A DNA stretch of 64,000 bases from Rhodovibrionaceae bacterium (GTDB lineage: Bacteria; Pseudomonadota; Alphaproteobacteria; Kiloniellales; DSM-21159): NCBI GenBank assembly GCA_028279885.1, contig JANQMX010000064.1, positions 1 to 64,000 of the forward strand, in the 5' to 3' direction. Shown here one piece after another: positions 57,067-64,000 of this stretch. Position 1 is the first letter of the stretch, and the number at the start of each line of letters is the position of its first letter. The notes under the pieces are model-generated. The model saw only the letters and a list, made by a program, of their open reading frames with translations. It was not told the origin of the DNA and made no database searches. The translations under genes were made by a program, and so were the position numbers.

Positions 57067-57954
57067 CTAAACCATCTCGGTCTTGGGGTCCGCCGTCTTG
57101 GGCCGGCGCAGCAGGATGATGCCGACCCCGGCGATGGTCAGCAGGCCGCCGACGACAATCTGCCAGCTCAGCACCTCATTGAGGAAGAGAACGCCCGACA
57201 TGACGCCCCATACTGGGATCAGCAGCGAAAAGGCCATGATGAGGTTGACCGTGTAGCGCTTGAGCATGCGGTACCAGAGGCCGTAGCCGATGACCATGAC
57301 GGCAAGGCCGTTGTAGGCCACGGCCAGCCAGCCATCCCAACCGCTCTCGGCGATGGCTTGCCACTGGCCCTGCTCCAGGATGAATGAGGCGATCAGCAGC
57401 TGCGGCACTGTAAACAGCGACATCCAGGCGCTAATGGTCCAGCCGTCGAGCGCCTCGAGCCGTTTCACCTGGACGTTGGAGACGGCCCAGATGAGGGCGG
57501 CGGTGATCACGGCGAGCAGGGCAATGAACTCTCCCTGGGGTCGCGGCATGCCGGCGATCAGCGCCACCCCGGCGAAGGCGATCGCCATGCCGAGCGCCCG
57601 ACGCCAGCCGAGCGTGTCCTTGAACAGAATGGCCGCCAGGATGGCCGCGAAGGGGACCTGAAGTTGGATGGCGATGGCGGCGGATGAGACGTCGACGTAC
57701 TTCAGGGCCGTGAACATCAAGGCGAAGTGCAGGAAGCCAAGGGTGATGGAAACGCCGAAGACCGGCAGCCAATAGCCCTTCGGCGGCTTGACGAAGGGCA
57801 GCAGGGCGATGGCGACCAGGGCGAAGCGCAGAGCGATGAACAGCAGCGGCGGAAAGCTCTCCAGCCCAAACTTCACCACTGCAAAGTTCATGCCCCAGAT
57901 CAAGGTGACGAAGACCAGGATGGCGACGTCGCGCGGGTGAAGCTCGAAGCTCAC
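57067..57954 (-). CDS. EamA/DMT-family transporter
   Basis: 295 residues, ten membrane helices in two EamA repeats (RDVAILVFVTLIWGMNFAVVKFG at the start, then VQVKRLEALDGWTISAWMSLF). The family exports amino acids or other metabolites; the substrate is unknown. The only nearby start after the upstream stop is GTG 57954, and its ribosome site is poor. It follows the DnaJ/TerB gene by 17 bases, suggesting readthrough. Confidence 0.9.
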   Translation of the reverse strand: MSFELHPRDVAILVFVTLIWGMNFAVVKFGLESFPPLLFIALRFALVAIALLPFVKPPKGYWLPVFGVSITLGFLHFALMFTALKYVDVSSAAIAIQLQVPFAAILAAILFKDTLGWRRALGMAIAFAGVALIAGMPRPQGEFIALLAVITAALIWAVSNVQVKRLEALDGWTISAWMSLFTVPQLLIASFILEQGQWQAIAESGWDGWLAVAYNGLAVMVIGYGLWYRMLKRYTVNLIMAFSLLIPVWGVMSGVLFLNEVLSWQIVVGGLLTIAGVGIILLRRPKTADPKTEMV

Positions 57955-57971
57955 GGTCTGGTCAGACTTGT

Positions 57972-58718
57972 CTAGCTGAACCCGCGCATCTTTTGGACGC
58001 GCTCGTAGGCCTCGTTGATGGTGGCGAGCTTCTCGTTGGCGATCTCGATGAACTCCTGGGGCATGCCCTGGGCGACCAGGCGGTCCGGGTGGTTCTCCCG
58101 CACCAGGCGGCGATAGGCCGTCTTGATTTCCTCCTCGCTCGCGGCGTGCGCGACGCCGAGCACCTGATAGGGGTCGCGGCTGTCCGGGCCCATGTTGGAG
58201 GCGCGGATGCGGGCCCACTCGGCTTCGTCGAAGCCGAAGCAGCTGGCGACCTGTTCCAGGAAGGCGAGCTCGGCCTCGCTGACCTGCCCGTCGGCGCGGG
58301 CGATGTGAAAGAGGCCGTCGAGCAGCTCTTCGAGAACGCCGAGGTTGCCGGCGAACATGCGGCCGAGCTGCTTGGCGTAGGGCTCGAAGCCGCGGGCATC
58401 CTTGCGGGCCTGGTTGAAGACCCGGCCGACGTTCTTCATCTCCTCGGGCGGGACGTGGAAGACCTCCTTGAAGGCGGAGACCTCGTCGCGCGTTACCTTG
58501 CCGTCGACCTTGGCCAGCTTGGCGCCCAGCACGATCACGCCGACGGTGAAGGCGATGTTTTTGGTGGCGTCGTCGCTCTCCGCCTTGGCGCCTTCCGGTC
58601 CGGCGCTTTCGCGCATGATGTCGACAGCGTGCCCGGCCAGCCCGCCGACCAACGCGCCGATCGGTCCGCCCAAGGCAAAGCCGGCCCCGGCCCCGATTAT
58701 CTTGCCCCAAATACTCAT
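57972..58718 (-). CDS. djlA: TerB-DnaJ co-chaperone (DjlA-like)
   Basis: 248 residues from ATG 58718 with GAGAGA upstream. A Gly-rich N-terminal helix (GAGAGFALGGPIGALVGGLAG) may insert in or touch the membrane. A TerB-like helical domain (about 40-160) and a C-terminal J domain follow, with the HPD motif in RLVRENHPDRLV, which stimulates DnaK ATPase. It resembles DjlA, with the J domain at the C-terminus. Confidence 0.9.
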   Translation of the reverse strand: MSIWGKIIGAGAGFALGGPIGALVGGLAGHAVDIMRESAGPEGAKAESDDATKNIAFTVGVIVLGAKLAKVDGKVTRDEVSAFKEVFHVPPEEMKNVGRVFNQARKDARGFEPYAKQLGRMFAGNLGVLEELLDGLFHIARADGQVSEAELAFLEQVASCFGFDEAEWARIRASNMGPDSRDPYQVLGVAHAASEEEIKTAYRRLVRENHPDRLVAQGMPQEFIEIANEKLATINEAYERVQKMRGFS

Positions 58719-59064
58719 CGTGTCTCTCTCGCGACTGGCAGCATAGACCTCGAAGCTTGTCAATTCGCCATATCGTTTGGGCAGGCGTGCCATTCCTCGA
58801 CGGAGTCCGCCGAGTCGCTCGATCGCCGCAGCGCCTTTCGGGCGATGCGCGCAACAATGTAAAGCCTGCAAAGGCGCCCGCGTCGTCAAGCGGCAAGCGG
58901 CACGGATGAAAAAGTCAGGATCTTTCATTCACCGTTTCTTAGTTGATCCGAATGCGATTCTTAGCCAAGTGCAAGAAAGGTCGCGGCTCGAGAGCGTGCC
59001 GCGGTCTTGGGAGAAAACGTAATCGTTGGAGGCGTCTTCCTGTCATTCGTCAAGGGAGACGACC
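58719..59064. other. Divergent intergenic region between djlA and the GNAT gene
   Basis: 346 bases. One short plus-strand frame (58906-59022, 38 codons, beginning MKKSGSFIHRFLVDPNAIL) has a plausible composition but no ribosome site, so I do not call it. The AT-rich stretch near 58910-58975 probably holds the promoter of the GNAT gene. No repeat or RNA is recognised. Confidence 0.3.
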
Positions 59065-59658
59065 ATGTCCGCCATACGTATTCTGCCGCCCTACGAACGG
59101 CGGCTTCTCAGTGACCATCTCAAAAGACTAGACCGGGAAGACCTGCACCTGCGCTTCGGCGGCTATCTCTCGCCGAGCGCCGTCGAGCGCTATGTCGACA
59201 ACCTCTCCTGGATGAGCGGCGTCGTACTGGCGTGGGAGGTCGACGGCGAGGTGCGCGGCTGCGGCGAGTTGGTGAACGACCGGACGGTCTTGCCCAGCGC
59301 CGCCGAGTTTGCCGTCACCATCGAGCATGCCTGGCAGGGACAAGGCGCGGGCCTCGCCCTAATGCATGCGGCGCTTCTGGTTGCGCGCAACCGCGGCCTC
59401 AGGCGCGTCCATCTGCTCTGCCTGGCGGAGAACCCGCGGATGATGCGGCTGGCGCGCGCCTGCGGCGCCAAGCTGACCTGGGAGGAAGGCGAGATCCTCG
59501 GCGAGATCGAGCTGCCGCCGGCCAATCCCCTCAGCCTCGCGCAAGAAGGCGTGCAGCTCCTTGGCGGGATTGCCGCGCACAGCCTGCATGACGTCCGCCG
59601 TTCCGCCGCGAAGACCGCACGGCAATCCTTTGGCGACTGGGCCCTCCCAGGGGCATGA
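59065..59658 (+). CDS. GNAT family N-acetyltransferase
   Basis: 197 residues from ATG 59065, with GGGAG upstream. The GNAT core is visible: VVLAWEVDGEVRGCGEL, then the acetyl-CoA loop AWQGQGAGLALMHAALLVARNRGL (about 90-115), then the LLCLAENPRMMRLARACGAKL segment. The substrate is unknown. The C-terminal tail carries no domain I can name. Confidence 0.85.
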   Translation: MSAIRILPPYERRLLSDHLKRLDREDLHLRFGGYLSPSAVERYVDNLSWMSGVVLAWEVDGEVRGCGELVNDRTVLPSAAEFAVTIEHAWQGQGAGLALMHAALLVARNRGLRRVHLLCLAENPRMMRLARACGAKLTWEEGEILGEIELPPANPLSLAQEGVQLLGGIAAHSLHDVRRSAAKTARQSFGDWALPGA

Positions 59659-59815
59659 GCCGCTAAACTGCAGCGCGATTGGATGGAATGCGGTCGCATC
59701 CGGACCGAGCGACTGCTTGCCCGCTTGGCACAATCATGCGGGGGCGGCTGTCGTCCCGGACCATGCCGATTGCGCCGCAGAGCGCGAAGGCTCACCAAGG
59801 GTCAGGGAGTCGATC

Positions 59816-60259
59816 ATGTTTTCCAAAATCCTCTGCGGGGTCGATGGCTCCGAACCTTCGATGCGCGCGGCTCGAACCGCAGCCGAGTTGGCGCAGAAGT
59901 TCGGCGGCAACCTGATCTACCTGATGGTCACCAAGGAGTTTCGCCTGACCGACGAGGCGAAACAGTACGTCGAGCTGGAGCAACTCAGCGGTGAGCCGCA
60001 GTACGTGCTCGAGGAATATGCCGAGAACAGCCTGCGCGAAGCGGCGCGCATGGCCAAGGACTTGGGGGTCGCCAACGTGCGCAAAGAGGTCAAGACCGGC
60101 AATCCGGCGCGTACCATCGTGCAGGAAGCCGATCTCATAAAGGCCGACTGCATCGTCATCGGCGGCCGCGGCCTCGGCGACATCGGCTCCATCCTGCTGG
60201 GCTCGGTGTCCCACAAGGTGACCAGCCTGGCCAAATGCACCGTCGTGACGGTACGCTAG
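59816..60259 (+). CDS. Universal stress protein (UspA family)
   Basis: 147 residues from ATG 59816, behind AGGGAG. A single Usp domain opens MFSKILCGVDGSEPSMRAAR and ends with the ATP-binding loop IGGRGLGDIGSILLGSVSHKV. ATP-binding members act in stress survival and starvation. It is monocistronic and convergent with the DmdA-like gene. Confidence 0.92.
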   Translation: MFSKILCGVDGSEPSMRAARTAAELAQKFGGNLIYLMVTKEFRLTDEAKQYVELEQLSGEPQYVLEEYAENSLREAARMAKDLGVANVRKEVKTGNPARTIVQEADLIKADCIVIGGRGLGDIGSILLGSVSHKVTSLAKCTVVTVR

Positions 60260-60269
60260 CGCCTCTTGC

Positions 60270-61427
60270 CTAGGCCGCGCCGGCTCTGACGATTTCTTTC
60301 TGCGGGTCGTAGAAGGGGAAGGGCACCACGGTCGCCTGGCGCGGGCCGCCCGGAACCTCGATGCTGACCGTACCGCCTTCCGCCACCGCTCCCTTGGTCA
60401 GCAGCGCCAAGGCGATGTTCTTCTCAAGTCGCGGCGAATAGACCGCCGAGGTGACCTTGCCGAGCACGGGGCCGTTCGCTCCATGCACCGGCCAGGGGTG
60501 CTCGTTGCCGGGCATCGCCGGGCCGGCGATCTCCAGCCCGACCATCTCCCGCCGCGCGCCTTCGGCGGCGATGCGCTTGAGCGCCGGCAGGCTGAGGCAG
60601 TCACTTTCCATATCGAGCGCGACCAAACGCCCCAATCCCAGCTCGAAGGGATCCACCGTCAGGTCCATATCGGCGCCGTAGGACAAGAGTCCCGCTTCGA
60701 TGCGGCGAATGGTCGAGGGTGCGCCGGGGCGAATGCCGTAGGGCTTGCCGGCCGCCATGATGCGTTCCCAGAGCTCGTCGCCGCGGCCACCGTCGCAGAG
60801 GAAGATCTCGTAGCCGAGCTCGTTGCTCCAGCCGGTGCGTGAGACGATGAGGGGGATGCCGTCCAGCTCGGTCTCGCGAAAACGAAAGTACTTCAGCTCG
60901 CCGACCCAGTGGCCGAAGAGGTCATGCACAACGTCGCGCGAGTGAGGGCCCTGCACCTGCAGTGGCGAGACGTCCGGCTCGCTGACATGCACATCGAAGC
61001 CACCGGCCGCGGCCAAACCCTTGGCCCAGAGCAGCACGTCGCTGTCGGCCAGAGAAATCCAAAAGCAATCGTCGGCCAGCTTGAGCAGGACGGGGTCGTT
61101 GACGATGCCGCCCGTCTCCTCGCAGAGCAGGACGTAGCGGCACTGGTCGACCTGCATCTTGGAGAGATCGCGCGGCGTCATGTACTGCACCAGGCGGGCC
61201 GCATCCCGTCCCTTGATCTCGACCTGGCGCTCGACGGCCACGTCCCACAGGGTCACGTTTTTGACGAGATGCCAGAAGTCCACCTCCGGGCTCTCGTAGA
61301 ACACCGGCAGGTACATGTGATTGTAGACCGTGTAGCTCTGGCAGCCCCAGCGTCGGGTGGCCTCGAAGAAGGGCGACTTGCGGATCCGCGGACTGATCGG
61401 AAGCTTGGGCAGCTCGGCAGAGGACAT
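60270..61427 (-). CDS. DmdA-like aminomethyltransferase (GcvT family; candidate DMSP demethylase)
   Basis: 385 residues of GcvT-fold tetrahydrofolate-dependent methyltransferase. The N-terminal half (SYTVYNHMYLPVFYESPEVDFWHLVKNV, then LWDVAVERQVEIKGRDAARL and VQYMTPRDLSKMQVDQC) closely resembles dimethylsulfoniopropionate demethylase DmdA of marine alphaproteobacteria as I recall it (DYWHL, VWDVACERQVEV, LLTPRDISK). DmdA moves a DMSP methyl to THF. It is also close to glycine-cleavage T-protein, but no gcvH or gcvP is near. No DMSP lyase genes are in view. The start is ATG 61427. Confidence 0.75.
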   Translation of the reverse strand: MSSAELPKLPISPRIRKSPFFEATRRWGCQSYTVYNHMYLPVFYESPEVDFWHLVKNVTLWDVAVERQVEIKGRDAARLVQYMTPRDLSKMQVDQCRYVLLCEETGGIVNDPVLLKLADDCFWISLADSDVLLWAKGLAAAGGFDVHVSEPDVSPLQVQGPHSRDVVHDLFGHWVGELKYFRFRETELDGIPLIVSRTGWSNELGYEIFLCDGGRGDELWERIMAAGKPYGIRPGAPSTIRRIEAGLLSYGADMDLTVDPFELGLGRLVALDMESDCLSLPALKRIAAEGARREMVGLEIAGPAMPGNEHPWPVHGANGPVLGKVTSAVYSPRLEKNIALALLTKGAVAEGGTVSIEVPGGPRQATVVPFPFYDPQKEIVRAGAA

Positions 61428-61604
61428 GGCGGCAGGTGCTCCGGCTTGACGTTGCAGGCGTGAGACTAGGGCCCGCCGGGCCCTCAAGACAAAGCAATTT
61501 CGTCCCTGCTTTCCGTGCGGACAGGGACCAGCGCCGACGACCCTTGACCTTGCGGCAGCTGGGCCCTTTTGTGCCAAGCCGAGCAGTGAGGAGGACAGGT
61601 TCTT

Positions 61605-64000
<2,396 letters not shown>

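Overview
The window is GC-rich, densely coded chromosome from an alphaproteobacterium, probably a Rhodospirillales- or Kiloniellales-like lineage. The evidence is a complete division and cell-wall (dcw) cluster in proteobacterial order followed by bamD-recN-ligA, an alphaproteobacterial-type RNase P RNA, an FtsZ with a very long C-terminal linker, and marine/soil alphaproteobacterial catabolic families (DmdA-like, MttB-like, hydantoinase/oxoprolinase). MurE carries the DNPR motif, so the peptidoglycan should contain meso-diaminopimelate. The order-level assignment is an inference.

Layout. 1-5.2 kb: a 26-codon ORF behind an exceptionally long Shine-Dalgarno, polyphosphate kinase 2, a GAF histidine kinase, a FIST-like stub coupled to an M24 peptidase, and a VOC protein. 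5.4-9.4 kb: a beta-phosphoglucomutase/trehalose-phosphatase fusion overlapping a GH65 phosphorylase. 9.5-14 kb: an RND efflux pair. 14-17.9 kb: a DCC protein, an operon of two tiny membrane proteins and a hypothetical protein, a PAQR protein, a PLP decarboxylase and a VapBC pair. 17.9-22.3 kb: an M20 hydrolase and an AstE-like deacylase, divergent from an MttB-family methyltransferase.

22.3-31.9 kb: a GIY-YIG nuclease gene bracketed by about 50-bp inverted repeats, a lipoprotein, a UvrD/PcrA helicase, PrmA, a gene-less copy of the same repeat pair, a candidate sRNA, aminopeptidase P, a pentapeptide-repeat protein, and an AT-rich patch with poorly recognisable genes. 31.9-55.6 kb, all on the minus strand: the dcw cluster mraZ-rsmH-ftsL-ftsI-murE-murF-mraY-murD-ftsW-murG-murC-murB-ddl-ftsQ-ftsA-ftsZ, then bamD, recN and ligA. 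lpxC, normally between ftsZ and bamD, is absent. A four-unit MraZ box array overlaps the likely mraZ promoter. 55.9-64 kb: rnpB, a muropeptide amidase, a DMT transporter, a DnaJ/TerB protein, a GNAT acetyltransferase, a universal stress protein, a DmdA-like demethylase, and a divergent hydantoinase/oxoprolinase gene cut by the window end.

The dcw genes overlap or nearly touch, so they are probably translated as a coupled unit making lipid II and the divisome under MraZ control. The best candidate for something undescribed is the GIY-YIG gene inside inverted repeats, with a gene-less relative of the same repeat 4 kb away. This looks like a REPIN/RAYT-type arrangement using a different nuclease family.
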